A stretch of DNA of 46,857 bases from JBCBSS01 sp039819065 (lineage in GTDB: Bacteria; Bacteroidota; Bacteroidia; Cytophagales; Cyclobacteriaceae): NCBI GenBank assembly GCA_039819065.1, contig JBCBSS010000047.1, forward strand, positions 1 to 46,857, given 5' to 3'. The notes below the pieces were generated by a model, which did no database searches, had not been told where the DNA came from, and saw only the letters and a program-made list of their open reading frames with translations. A program made the position numbers and the translations under genes. Below, one piece after another: positions 26,421 to 35,950 of this stretch. The stretch's first letter is position 1. Each line of letters opens with the position of its first letter.

Positions 26421-28157
26421 GTGAGTAAATCAAAAATGAGCATGGGTCAGGTTTTCAAGACCATTGTATGGCCTAGAAGAAAACTTATTACCATTGGCCT
26501 ATTACTAATTGTGATTAGCCGAGGTGCTGGTCTAGTATTGCCAGTGGCGATTAGAACAATCATAGATGATATTATTCCAAAAGGAGATATCGAATTTTTG
26601 AAGCTAGCATTAGGTATCGTGCTTGGCGCAACACTACTACAGGCAGTCACATCATTTTTGCTAACCAAGATTCTCAGTGTTGAAGCGCAACATTTGATAT
26701 CTCAATTAAGGGCACAAGTGCAAAAGAAGATATTGCAATTACCCGTCAGATTTTTCGATAACAACAAATCTGGTGCATTGGTATCCAGAATTATGACTGA
26801 TGTTGAAGGCGTCAGAAACCTTGTAGGGACTGGTCTTGCCCAGTTGATTGGTGGTCTTCTTACTTCAATTGCTTGCTTGGTTCTATTAATCCGTTTAAGT
26901 CCAATCATCACACTCGCGATAGTTGTTCCGCTGATCATATTCGGTATCATTGCCATGAAAGCCTTTGGTTATATACGTCCCATTTTTCGTGAACGGGGAG
27001 AAATCAATGCAGATGTTACTGGCCGACTCACCGAAACGCTGAATGGTGTAAGAGTAATCAAGGGTTTTAATGCTGAGCAACAAGAAATTGAGACATTTGA
27101 AAGTGGTGTAGAAAAGCTCTTTCTCAACATCAAGAAGAGTCTCACTTCCACCAGTTTTGTAACTAGTTCTGGTACTTTTTTGATGGGGGTGGCCAGTGTC
27201 ATTGTTATTGGGGTCGGTGGTTATCTGATGATTGATGGGAGTTTTACTAATGGTGAGTTACTGTCTTATGTAACCTTATTGGCCGTTATGGTTGTCCCAA
27301 TAATCCAAATGAGCAACATCGGCAGTCAATTTACCGAAGCTTTTGCCGGGCTAGACAGAACTCAAGAGATTATGCAGATGGAACCCGAGGATGATGGAGA
27401 AGAAAGAACCACCACTATCGGTGATATCAAAGGGGATATCATATTCGATAAGGTGTCATTTGCCTATGAAGAGGGAAAGGAAGTGGTAAGGGGAGTAAGC
27501 TTTGACGCGCCATCAGGTTCAGTCACTGCGCTGGTAGGAACCTCAGGTTCAGGTAAATCTACCATCGCAGGATTGGCGGCATCTTTTCTTAATCCCGAGG
27601 ATGGAATGATCACTATTGACGGGCAAGACCTTTCCAAAGTCACTTTAAGCAGTTATCGCAGCCAACTAGGCGTGGTGCTACAAGATGACTTTCTTTTCGA
27701 AGGTACAATCAAAGAAAACATCCTATTCCCAAGGCCGAATGCCACTGAAGATCAGCTAATCAATGCTGTTAAAGCTGCCCATGTCCATGAATTTACCGAT
27801 CGCTTTGAAGATGGGCTGGATACCCTTATCGGTGAGCGAGGTGTCAAACTCTCAGGAGGCCAACGTCAGCGTATCGCCATTGCTCGCGCAATACTAGCCG
27901 ACCCTAGAATCCTTATTCTCGATGAAGCCACCTCCAACCTAGACACCGAAAGCGAAACCCTCATTCAGGAAAGCTTAAAACGACTGATGGTAGGCCGTAC
28001 TACCTTCGTGATAGCCCACCGCCTCAGTACAATCCGTCAAGCCGATCGAATACTAGTCATAGAAAACGGCCAAATCGCAGAGCAAGGCAAGCATGATGAG
28101 TTGATCGAAAGACAGGGGAGGTATTATCAGTTGTACACTTACCAGGCGAGGATATAG
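26421..28157 (+). CDS. ABC exporter with fused membrane and ATPase domains
   Basis: The 578-aa half-transporter has an N-terminal six-helix exporter domain (about 15-310) and a C-terminal nucleotide-binding domain. The latter carries Walker A GTSGSGKST (~373), a Q-loop in VLQDDFLF, the signature LSGGQRQRIAIARA (~478), Walker B ILILDEATSNLD (~498) and the H-loop IAHRLS (~532). This is the MsbA/LmrA/BmrA-like type, which works as a dimer in the inner membrane. The substrate (lipid, drug or peptide) is not readable. The frame can start at a GTG (26421) or at an ATG five codons later. No partner half-transporter is adjacent, so a homodimer is likely. Confidence 0.93.
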   Translation: MSKSKMSMGQVFKTIVWPRRKLITIGLLLIVISRGAGLVLPVAIRTIIDDIIPKGDIEFLKLALGIVLGATLLQAVTSFLLTKILSVEAQHLISQLRAQVQKKILQLPVRFFDNNKSGALVSRIMTDVEGVRNLVGTGLAQLIGGLLTSIACLVLLIRLSPIITLAIVVPLIIFGIIAMKAFGYIRPIFRERGEINADVTGRLTETLNGVRVIKGFNAEQQEIETFESGVEKLFLNIKKSLTSTSFVTSSGTFLMGVASVIVIGVGGYLMIDGSFTNGELLSYVTLLAVMVVPIIQMSNIGSQFTEAFAGLDRTQEIMQMEPEDDGEERTTTIGDIKGDIIFDKVSFAYEEGKEVVRGVSFDAPSGSVTALVGTSGSGKSTIAGLAASFLNPEDGMITIDGQDLSKVTLSSYRSQLGVVLQDDFLFEGTIKENILFPRPNATEDQLINAVKAAHVHEFTDRFEDGLDTLIGERGVKLSGGQRQRIAIARAILADPRILILDEATSNLDTESETLIQESLKRLMVGRTTFVIAHRLSTIRQADRILVIENGQIAEQGKHDELIERQGRYYQLYTYQARI

Positions 28158-28219
28158 AATATATTGAGTTAATAATCTTCCCCAAGTCATACTGAAAGTA
28201 TCTTATTGGCGTCAAGCAG

Positions 28220-28238
28220 TATTCGATTTAATCGAATA
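28220..28238. terminator. Hairpin between convergent genes
   Basis: A perfect 8-bp inverted repeat TATTCGAT / ATCGAATA with a TTA loop lies between the ends of the ABC exporter and the small gene at 28243. It is a plausible bidirectional terminator, with only modest T-rich flanks. Confidence 0.5.
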
Positions 28239-28242
28239 ACTC

Positions 28243-28416
28243 TTATTTGGATAATACTTCAGGTACTGCAGGCAGCCCGCACCATTGAGCAATCTTGTTG
28301 TGCTTTCCAGCTAAATCTTTAAATGTGCCCCAGCCATTTTCTGCAACATCTATTGCTTTTTTTAAACTATCATTACTATCCTTAGCTCTTTCAATAAATC
28401 GTTTGAATTTGCTCAT
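28243..28416 (-). CDS. Small basic hypothetical protein
   Basis: The 57-aa product starts MSKFKRFIERAKDSNDSL and ends with WCGLPAVPEVLSK. It has an amphipathic Lys-rich N-terminal helix, then the segment VAENGWGTFKDLAGKHNKIA. I prefer this ATG over an upstream in-frame one at 28515, because the extra 33 residues look non-coding. The Trp-Gly and Trp-Cys-Gly-Leu-Pro pattern seems purposeful, but I do not recognise the family. It is divergent from the giant gene and may or may not relate to it. Confidence 0.6.
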   Translation of the reverse strand: MSKFKRFIERAKDSNDSLKKAIDVAENGWGTFKDLAGKHNKIAQWCGLPAVPEVLSK

Positions 28417-28745
28417 GGCCGGCGAGCGAGAAACTGTTATTGTTAGGCTCTGGTAGGTTTTTAGCGATGTACAAAAGTGGTTTGAGTTAGAGTGGCGAGG
28501 AGGTATAAAACTCAAACTCCCTTACCGATATCAACTTTATTCTACTCAAATCATTTAGAAAAATTTCAATTATTTCTTATATTAAGTAGGGTATTCGCTC
28601 CAGTTATTTTACTCTTTCAAAGGACTAGATAAACCCATCTTCTAACTCAATAAGTTTCGTTTTGTCTTCTGTTCAGGGTTTACCATTCATGAATGGAGTA
28701 ATTAATTGAAACATACACCCTCATACCCTTAAACTTACGAATTGG
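28417..28745. other. Control region upstream of the giant gene
   Basis: About 329 bp, AT-rich, with no convincing gene. It holds the 14-bp palindrome listed separately and presumably divergent promoters. Confidence 0.5.
28683..28696. promoter_or_regulatory. Perfect 14-bp palindrome upstream of the giant gene
   Basis: CCATTCATGAATGG is centred about 56 bp before the start codon of the 2222-aa protein gene. Its placement suits an operator, but no regulator is identified. Confidence 0.35.
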
Positions 28746-31700
28746 ATGGCTTCACCGACATTAGAAAGGCCAAAATCTCCACCTCAGGAAGAGGTATCCT
28801 CCGACAATGACCTCCTTCATGTCCCTCCACATAAAGAGGGACCAGATGCAGATGGTGAAAGACCATCCAATGAAGAAAATGACCTGATGTCACCACATGC
28901 CCCAATGGGCTATACATCGGTTGCTCACAACGCCGGTTTATCGCCTTTCACTGGCTACGAAGCTTATTCACCCCAGGCAGGGGGAAACACCAGAGGCAGC
29001 CTACCCATGATGAGTCCACCAGAAAGTAGTACTGCTGGATTCGAACAGCAGACAGAAGGGGAAGAACCTATGACAATGGAACCTCTTACTCGGGAGTCAA
29101 TCGCTGGCATTGGCGATGATGGTGAAGGCGATCAAACAGGCTCTTTCGACTTGGCGTATGCACAGTTGGGGCATCTAGGAGTACAGCCCGCGGCTTACTC
29201 TCCTACGAGTGGTGGTGGCTCAAAATCCAGCAGGGCTTCAAAACCCAAACCACCGAAGCGCATTCCTAAAAGTGTTAAAAGACCAAGGAAACACGAGATA
29301 TATTATTTAGGTAAGGAAACAGATAAGTGTGGTGAAGGAACGGTTAGCATTAGAGACAGGTCTGGCAGGACCATTACCATCCGAAAAGGAGAGAAGAAAG
29401 CGTTGAGAATACCTGCCACCAGGTTTTACTGGCACTGTGGTGGTGACCAAGAACGGACCTCCGTGCCTGAGGGAACCAATTACGTGGTGGCCAAGAGAGC
29501 AAAAAGAGGTAAAAAGATCACATGGTATTGTTATCACAATTTTTCTATCCATAGTTCTCGTGGTAATGAAGCCAAAGCAGCTATCAAGATCACCAATAAA
29601 TTGCTCGATACAGGTTTCTGCAAGTTTGACTGGGCCGTTACCGATAACGAAGCTATCAACGTTCTAAAAGTACTCAAATCATTAAGTCCGGGTGCTTTGC
29701 TACTCACAGTCCGGTATATGAGGAAGAATGGTAACTGGAAGAAATTCAGGGAGAACCTTCCTACAAAATACCTCACAAGCCTTTCCAGGATAGATCACAA
29801 GATCAATCCACATATCGGCTATGTTATGCCCGGAGATACGATCTCTATCACCATCACGTCGGGAGAAGTAATAAAACATCCAAAACTGGTAGTGAAAAAA
29901 GATGGTGTTGTAGTTGCTCCGTTGACTACTTTCCTGGATATCACGGAAATGCTACCTCGACATGCGGCCAATGTCATCGCTAAAAGGTTTATTGACGACC
30001 TTTCGCACCTCTCGCCACAGGTACATATAAAGATCGTGAAGCGCGGTACCTATTATGAAGGGACGAATCGAGGCCCATTTAACCAAAGAACGGCCTTTTC
30101 TTCCCAAGCTACCGTAGTATCGAGACACCTGACCCGCAAAAGGAAAGAAAAGAAAAAGGCCTTTCAAAACTATCTCGATCGACAAAGAGTGGTTGATATT
30201 TTCACTTTTGTAGCTATCAACCATTATCTGCAATGGCTGAAAGAAAAAGAAGGTACTTCAGAATACTTGAGTACATCTCCTTCTGAGCTATGGAAGGAAT
30301 CTTTGAAAAAGGCGCACCAGCCTGTTAACCCTGCGAAAGCAGAAGGCTTCAAAAAGCTGCCAGAAAGTGTTTATGCGATAGTCAATAAGAAAACTTCGTT
30401 CTATAGCTCTCCAGAGGATCCGACTCCGAACAAAATGCCGGTACTCAAAAGTGAAAGAGTAGAAGTTGTCTGGGAATCGGCAGAGTGGTACTATGCCTTC
30501 ACCGAAAAAGGTGAAGAAGGTTACCTCAAAAAGCTTGATGTTGACCTGCCACCCGAACACAAGAAAAGGCCGCCAACCGAAGAATTCGTCTCGCTAATAG
30601 GAAACATCCTTTTCATCCAGGCCCCAAATATGAACAGGGCGTTCATTCTGGCTAAAAAGTCTGGCCTCAAACCGAACGTTGGGATGATATTCTGGTATTC
30701 TAACGGCAGGAAAAAGCCCTATGCCGTTAAATACGAGATTGCCATCAGGGAGCCGACCGCCGCAGAGCTGGCTAAAATGAGGAAGCTTGCGGGTTTCTCT
30801 ACCATAACAATACCCTCGGGAACCTCTACTTCCACTACCTCCCCTTCAACGGCTAAATCGAAAGTGGCGCCTACAGCTAAAGAGAAAAGGTGGTTGAAGG
30901 CGGCCAAGGAACTTGAGCCGTATGTAGATAAGTTCCTTACCACTTCTAGTAAAGGTAGAATAACCAAAGGGAAAATGGTCTCCGGCGTTCCTGCAGAATG
31001 GATGAGGGCGCTCAACTTTACCTATGACGAATTTCTACAAAAGAAAGGCTGGCCTCCTCCCAAGCTAAATGATTTAGATCCAAGTAGAGATAGCGATTAC
31101 TACTACGCTGTATTTCAGCAATATGCCTCGGCCAAGATCAAGGAGGTAATGACGCGTTATGCTTATAAGCCTCAAGACCCTCAGCAATATACCGGAGGCA
31201 TGGAATGGCTGGTTAGTTCTAAAGAAGCATTATTGGCCGAAAATGAAAAGCATCTTGAAGAGCAGCTGGAGAAAATCGTTGAAGAGGAGCAGGAGAAGCG
31301 CAAAGCCGATATTGAGAAATTTTTTGAGCCACATGTCAAGCAAATTCAAAAAGAACAAAAAGAATACATAGAGAAAATCAATAAAAAGGCTTCATCCAAA
31401 GGATGGTATCAAAAAGAAGTGGATGACAAGGCGGCCATTAAGATCATGAAAGAGCGGCAGGAGCTCCACATGAAAAAAGCAGAAGCCGAGTTCAGAAATT
31501 CTTCTTTGGCCAAGGAAATTCGCAAAGCCGTAGAACAGCGCTACACCACGCTAGTCAATAGTATTATTAAGCCTAACCCGTATCAACACCCAACTGTCAA
31601 GGCTGATACGACCCTCCATGACCTGATCAAACATGCGGATGACAAACTGGATAAGGCAAAGAACTACAAGTCCAGAAAAGCCATTTTTGATGACCTGAAA

Positions 31701-34700
31701 AACGATGCCACCTCACATATAACTAAAAAATACCCAGGTCTGGCCGACTCTCTTATTAGAATTATATTGGTTTACTTCTCTGATAAACTCCTTATCTCAA
31801 GTGACGGCAAACTCACTGTGTATGCCATCAAGATATGGGCGCAGCGTAACAAAGAGGACCTGGATGCTGCGATAATAAAATTCGCCCCTGTCTTTGCCAA
31901 AAAGAAACAGCAAGACGAGCAGATCATGGGCATTATGACTCCCGGTGGATATTCTTTTACCACCTGGTCATACACTGACCTGGCTGAGGAATTGCTATTC
32001 GCTGCTAAATTCTTTCAAAAAATACTCGACCACCCTGAAAATGACGAAGGTTTCTGGGATGGCTTTACTTCCAAATCTGCCGCTGAATACATACCATTTA
32101 TTCACACCATTCTAAAAATACATGAACTCTATGCTCAGCTAAGAGTGTCCAATAAAAAGCTATTCGGCGGTCAACTTACAGTAAGCGAGGAGATATTGCT
32201 ACAAGCCATGGCCGGTTTGCAACACATCAACCAGATGAAGAAGAAGCCATTCTGGTATAAGGTGGGAGAAGGCGTAGCCGAGGCAGTTCCATTCATTGGA
32301 GAATTCATCGTTACTGCACCGATTGGCTTGGGCGCCGGTAGCCTGGCTGGTAAAGGCATGGAGAAGATGATCAGGAAAATTGCTGAAAAGCAATTAGAGA
32401 AACGCCTGGTCAAGTTCATCATCAAAGGAGTGGGTGTTTTGGCCGGGTCAGTAGCTCAGACACTGGCCAATCCTCTGGATATTCAGAAGAACATCATGCA
32501 GAACAAGCTGAATATCGTTCGTATGGTGGCAAATGAGGATGGTAGTTTCACGGTAGAAGTAGAACCTAGCAAGGAGACCAATGCTTCTGCCGCCTGGAAA
32601 GGATTTGTGAGCAGCTTTGTAAATGTATTATCAGAGCGTATTGGTGGTCATGTACTGCCATTCGCGGCCAGCAAGGTAGCAGGAGCTTTTGGCCGCTTCA
32701 TTCCTATGGTTGTCAGGAGTAAAGTATTCACGTCATCGATGAAGAGCGTGGGGCAGGCACTGAAGAAATACACAGGCTTCCACGGTATTCTGGGTGAATA
32801 CGAAGAAGAGCTCTACGGCATGGTATTGGAGTCCTTACTGACAGGAAAGCAAGTGCGATGGAATACCGAAGACCAACTTCAAACCTTTGCAGTAGTAGCG
32901 ATAATCGGTTCGTCTATGAGAGGTATGCAGGCGACCATCGCTGCTTATGATGTGATGCGCACTTTCCGGTACAAAGGTAAAAAGACCGTTCTGCCGAAAG
33001 ATGTGTACAATATGCTGACCCAACTTACCAGCTTTGAGCAATTGACTGCCTTCGAGGAGCAATTGGGTACAATGAAGTTGTCGTCAAGGCAAAAAGAAGT
33101 GGCTATGGAGCTGGCCTCTCGGGTGGTAGAACTAGAACATGAGATCGCAGCCCGTGGCAAAGAACAGGCAGCTGAACAACCTACTGCCGAAATGCCACAA
33201 ACCATGTCGTCTTTAGCGGATCTGGTAGTAGATCTTTACAAAGCCAGAAAGAACTTCAAACTAGCACAACAAGAAAATCAGGCTAACCAGGCAGAAAGTG
33301 TCTCACTCAAAGGTAAAGGAGGCGAATCCGTGCCACTTTTACTATACAACATAGAACATGTAGACCAATGGATTCATGAAACTGAAACGGCCATCGCTAA
33401 CCTGGAAAGGTTGTCGCTTCAGCAGATCAAAGAAGCAGGGCAGTTAGGTACTAGCATTGAAGAGAATATAAAATTCTGGAGTGAATGGAAGAAAGGTTGG
33501 AGACCATATAGAGCACCTGAGGTCAAGGTTCTGGCTGATCTTAAAACTGCGGAGAAAGAGTATAACAAGCAAATTGAACTCAATAAAAGGCTGAAGGAGG
33601 TGGGTATATTCCACAATCCTGAAACCAACGAATATGCTGTAGTAGTGGGCGATCTGACTACGCTACCTTCTCCACCAAAGCCCGAAAAAGGAACCTGGGA
33701 GGGTAAAATGCACTTTCATACCTCGGCGCAGTTCAATCTGCCATCCGTTGGTGATATACGTACTGCATTAGCTGATGCCAAAAGAGCCCAAAAACCGCTC
33801 AGAGAATTCCTGCAGTTCCCAACTCGTGATGGCAAAATAGGCACGGTAGAATACACGGTCAACCCGTTCGGAGATACCCAAGTGGAGATACGCATTCCTC
33901 AGAAAGATGGAGCGGTGAAGGAACATAGCTTTAAAGATGTAAATGAGTACAAAGCCTTCCTGGCTTCCAATAATGTCTACGTTGACCCTAATTCGCCATT
34001 ATACCGGAAGTTAATGGAAGATGCCATTAAGCCGGATTTCACACCAGGTAGACGCATGGCCGACGATCCGGTAGGTCGGGCCAGAGAAGCGGTACAAGGG
34101 AGTGCGTATCAGATCGAAAGTCTGCTCGCCAGACGTGAGGGTGCGCGCAATGAGAGTGAAAGGCAGCAGATAGATACGGAAATAGAACAGGTCATAGAAG
34201 GAAGGAGTGAAGCCTTAAGTACATTGGTTTTGGCCGAAAACCAGAATGCCGAACTGATAGACCCCGTCAACGGTATATACAGAGTGAGTATGCAGGATGC
34301 GACTGGTGCAACGCGTTATTTGTATGGCTCCGTAGAAGCAGTATGGCAATTGGGGCAAGTGAATCAATCAGCGTTCGATTTGTCGACACAACTTCAATCT
34401 GATCCCGGAGTAATTACTCATGCGAATGTTCAAGCCACTACTGCTATGGGGCTTGGAGGTAGTGGCATCCAGAGTAGAGCTCAGCCATACCCGGGAGACT
34501 TGGATTTCTCTGAAAACTATGATGTTACAGCTCCGGATGCAGCCAGTGCGGCGGCGGCTGTAAATGAAATGCTGATGGAGTTCATCAATCGCAACATAGC
34601 CGCGCCTAACATTGAATTAGAAAATGTGATCATATCCGGTCTTTCCAGATATCAGCGGTTGGATCAATTTCTTGGCCTTACTGACCAACAAAGAATAGAG

Positions 34701-35414
34701 GCGATTCAACAGCTTGATCCTGAAAATGGCGGCAATATCAATACCTTCTGGCGCGTGAGACTGGCCGATGGAAGATATATTCAAGTCAGTAAGATATTGT
34801 ATGTAAACGCTGTAAGCTCAGTCACGGGTAACGCCTTCTTTGGCACGCGTAGAGCAAAATCATTCCAGAATGTCTATTTTAACCAACCGGCAACGTTGCC
34901 AGATACAACGGTTGGCAGTTTCACCGACTACATGAAGGGATTGATCGAAGTGGAGGTCGGGGAAGGTAATTATTTGAAAGCGACCAAGAGAAGTTATAAT
35001 TACTTCCTGTCGGTAGGTAACATTGAAGCGATGACCCAGATCAGTGAGATATTCGCAGGTGATGCGGCGAGACTGAATCAATCTTTGTCAGAATTGGATG
35101 CCATAGCCAGTGCTGCCACCAGGGCGCGTAATGTCGGGGCGGGTACTGGTTTGACTCCGAATGATGCCGCTGATATACTAGAACGAACCAGGGATGCTAT
35201 TCAGGCGCTTGGCGATGTTCCACCGGACTTACAACCGGTAGTAGCTAGAATAGGTCAAATTTCTTTCGGATTCAGAGGCAAAAGTCAACTGAGAGGCAAA
35301 GACAGGAAAACAATTCAAGAAGATATAGCGACACCATTAAAAGCATACATCAACAATAATGTTAAAACCAGTATTGAACCTATATTGCGTCAGCATTTAA
35401 GCGATGTTTTATAA
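28746..35414 (+). CDS. Giant multidomain protein, toxin/effector-like, with NTase-like C-terminal motif
   Basis: The product is 2222 aa with no signal peptide. Visible parts in order: a Pro/Ser/Glu-rich, probably disordered leader (1-185); a beta-rich segment with three spaced cysteines (C195, C230, C262 approx.); and a helical module around 278-345 containing KFDWAVTDNEAINVLKVLKS and ending ENLP. A bacterial SH3-like domain follows at ~541-600 (SVYAIVNKKTSFYSSPED to EEGYLKKLDVD). Then a long charged coiled coil (~832-940), a hydrophobic Gly/Ala-rich segment (~1173-1245), a motif HGILGEYEEELYGMVLESLL (~1346-1366) and further coiled coils. A C-terminal region carries GSGIQSRAQPYPGDLDF (1905-1921), fitting the nucleotidyltransferase-fold pattern G[GS]-x(9-13)-Dh[DE]h with D1918 and D1920. 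The build resembles large proteins of polymorphic-toxin or contractile-injection loci; this is inference. It overlaps the next ATG by one base. Confidence 0.8.
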   Translation: MASPTLERPKSPPQEEVSSDNDLLHVPPHKEGPDADGERPSNEENDLMSPHAPMGYTSVAHNAGLSPFTGYEAYSPQAGGNTRGSLPMMSPPESSTAGFEQQTEGEEPMTMEPLTRESIAGIGDDGEGDQTGSFDLAYAQLGHLGVQPAAYSPTSGGGSKSSRASKPKPPKRIPKSVKRPRKHEIYYLGKETDKCGEGTVSIRDRSGRTITIRKGEKKALRIPATRFYWHCGGDQERTSVPEGTNYVVAKRAKRGKKITWYCYHNFSIHSSRGNEAKAAIKITNKLLDTGFCKFDWAVTDNEAINVLKVLKSLSPGALLLTVRYMRKNGNWKKFRENLPTKYLTSLSRIDHKINPHIGYVMPGDTISITITSGEVIKHPKLVVKKDGVVVAPLTTFLDITEMLPRHAANVIAKRFIDDLSHLSPQVHIKIVKRGTYYEGTNRGPFNQRTAFSSQATVVSRHLTRKRKEKKKAFQNYLDRQRVVDIFTFVAINHYLQWLKEKEGTSEYLSTSPSELWKESLKKAHQPVNPAKAEGFKKLPESVYAIVNKKTSFYSSPEDPTPNKMPVLKSERVEVVWESAEWYYAFTEKGEEGYLKKLDVDLPPEHKKRPPTEEFVSLIGNILFIQAPNMNRAFILAKKSGLKPNVGMIFWYSNGRKKPYAVKYEIAIREPTAAELAKMRKLAGFSTITIPSGTSTSTTSPSTAKSKVAPTAKEKRWLKAAKELEPYVDKFLTTSSKGRITKGKMVSGVPAEWMRALNFTYDEFLQKKGWPPPKLNDLDPSRDSDYYYAVFQQYASAKIKEVMTRYAYKPQDPQQYTGGMEWLVSSKEALLAENEKHLEEQLEKIVEEEQEKRKADIEKFFEPHVKQIQKEQKEYIEKINKKASSKGWYQKEVDDKAAIKIMKERQELHMKKAEAEFRNSSLAKEIRKAVEQRYTTLVNSIIKPNPYQHPTVKADTTLHDLIKHADDKLDKAKNYKSRKAIFDDLKNDATSHITKKYPGLADSLIRIILVYFSDKLLISSDGKLTVYAIKIWAQRNKEDLDAAIIKFAPVFAKKKQQDEQIMGIMTPGGYSFTTWSYTDLAEELLFAAKFFQKILDHPENDEGFWDGFTSKSAAEYIPFIHTILKIHELYAQLRVSNKKLFGGQLTVSEEILLQAMAGLQHINQMKKKPFWYKVGEGVAEAVPFIGEFIVTAPIGLGAGSLAGKGMEKMIRKIAEKQLEKRLVKFIIKGVGVLAGSVAQTLANPLDIQKNIMQNKLNIVRMVANEDGSFTVEVEPSKETNASAAWKGFVSSFVNVLSERIGGHVLPFAASKVAGAFGRFIPMVVRSKVFTSSMKSVGQALKKYTGFHGILGEYEEELYGMVLESLLTGKQVRWNTEDQLQTFAVVAIIGSSMRGMQATIAAYDVMRTFRYKGKKTVLPKDVYNMLTQLTSFEQLTAFEEQLGTMKLSSRQKEVAMELASRVVELEHEIAARGKEQAAEQPTAEMPQTMSSLADLVVDLYKARKNFKLAQQENQANQAESVSLKGKGGESVPLLLYNIEHVDQWIHETETAIANLERLSLQQIKEAGQLGTSIEENIKFWSEWKKGWRPYRAPEVKVLADLKTAEKEYNKQIELNKRLKEVGIFHNPETNEYAVVVGDLTTLPSPPKPEKGTWEGKMHFHTSAQFNLPSVGDIRTALADAKRAQKPLREFLQFPTRDGKIGTVEYTVNPFGDTQVEIRIPQKDGAVKEHSFKDVNEYKAFLASNNVYVDPNSPLYRKLMEDAIKPDFTPGRRMADDPVGRAREAVQGSAYQIESLLARREGARNESERQQIDTEIEQVIEGRSEALSTLVLAENQNAELIDPVNGIYRVSMQDATGATRYLYGSVEAVWQLGQVNQSAFDLSTQLQSDPGVITHANVQATTAMGLGGSGIQSRAQPYPGDLDFSENYDVTAPDAASAAAAVNEMLMEFINRNIAAPNIELENVIISGLSRYQRLDQFLGLTDQQRIEAIQQLDPENGGNINTFWRVRLADGRYIQVSKILYVNAVSSVTGNAFFGTRRAKSFQNVYFNQPATLPDTTVGSFTDYMKGLIEVEVGEGNYLKATKRSYNYFLSVGNIEAMTQISEIFAGDAARLNQSLSELDAIASAATRARNVGAGTGLTPNDAADILERTRDAIQALGDVPPDLQPVVARIGQISFGFRGKSQLRGKDRKTIQEDIATPLKAYINNNVKTSIEPILRQHLSDVL

Positions 35415-35944
35415 TGAAAACAGAACACGATAGCCTTTTTACGGAAGCCAATGAATTATGGTATCTCGATGGCAAAACCAAAAAGGCTTTAGATATCTAT
35501 CAGCAAATGGAAAAAGCCGGTAAGACCGATGCCGCTTTTTTGTACCAAATGGGAAGAGTGCATTGGTCTTTGGAAGAGCATGAAAAAGCCGATCAATATT
35601 TTGATCAAGCCAGAGAACATATCAACGCCCTTTGCGAGGAAGGTCAGGAAGACTTGCTTGATATGCTGCAAAGCCAGGAAAACGAACAGCCATTCAAACG
35701 AGAGCTATCACTTGATAAATCTCAATGGGATGTAGATGCTTTGCAAAACGTAGAATTAACCAGCAAAGAATGGCTGAAGCTGGCCTACGCCTTTAAAGAG
35801 AGAGAACTCAAAGCCATTGCCATATTTGCTCTGGAACAAAGCCAAAAGGACTTCGTCGATACGTCTTCAGAATGGGATAAGAAGCGTTGGTTTGATGATG
35901 CTTACAATATGATCACCATATTGGAAGAAATGCAATGTAAATGA
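35414..35944 (+). CDS. TPR-like partner protein coupled to the giant gene
   Basis: The 176-aa acidic protein has no signal peptide. Residues 5-70 form two TPR-like helical hairpins (LFTEANELWYLDGKTKKALD and FLYQMGRVHWSLEEHEKADQ). The C-terminal half is helical with SKEWLKLAYAFKERELKAIA. Its ATG overlaps the TAA of the giant gene (TAATG), so the two are translated together and probably interact. Such a neighbour could be a chaperone, loading factor or immunity protein; the sequence does not decide. Palindromic repeats begin 7 nt after its stop. Confidence 0.78.
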   Translation: MKTEHDSLFTEANELWYLDGKTKKALDIYQQMEKAGKTDAAFLYQMGRVHWSLEEHEKADQYFDQAREHINALCEEGQEDLLDMLQSQENEQPFKRELSLDKSQWDVDALQNVELTSKEWLKLAYAFKERELKAIAIFALEQSQKDFVDTSSEWDKKRWFDDAYNMITILEEMQCK

Positions 35945-35950
35945 GTTGTG

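Noticed and set aside
28746..35414. DUF4157-type metallopeptidase in the giant protein
   Set aside because: No HExxH motif is present anywhere in the 2222 residues.
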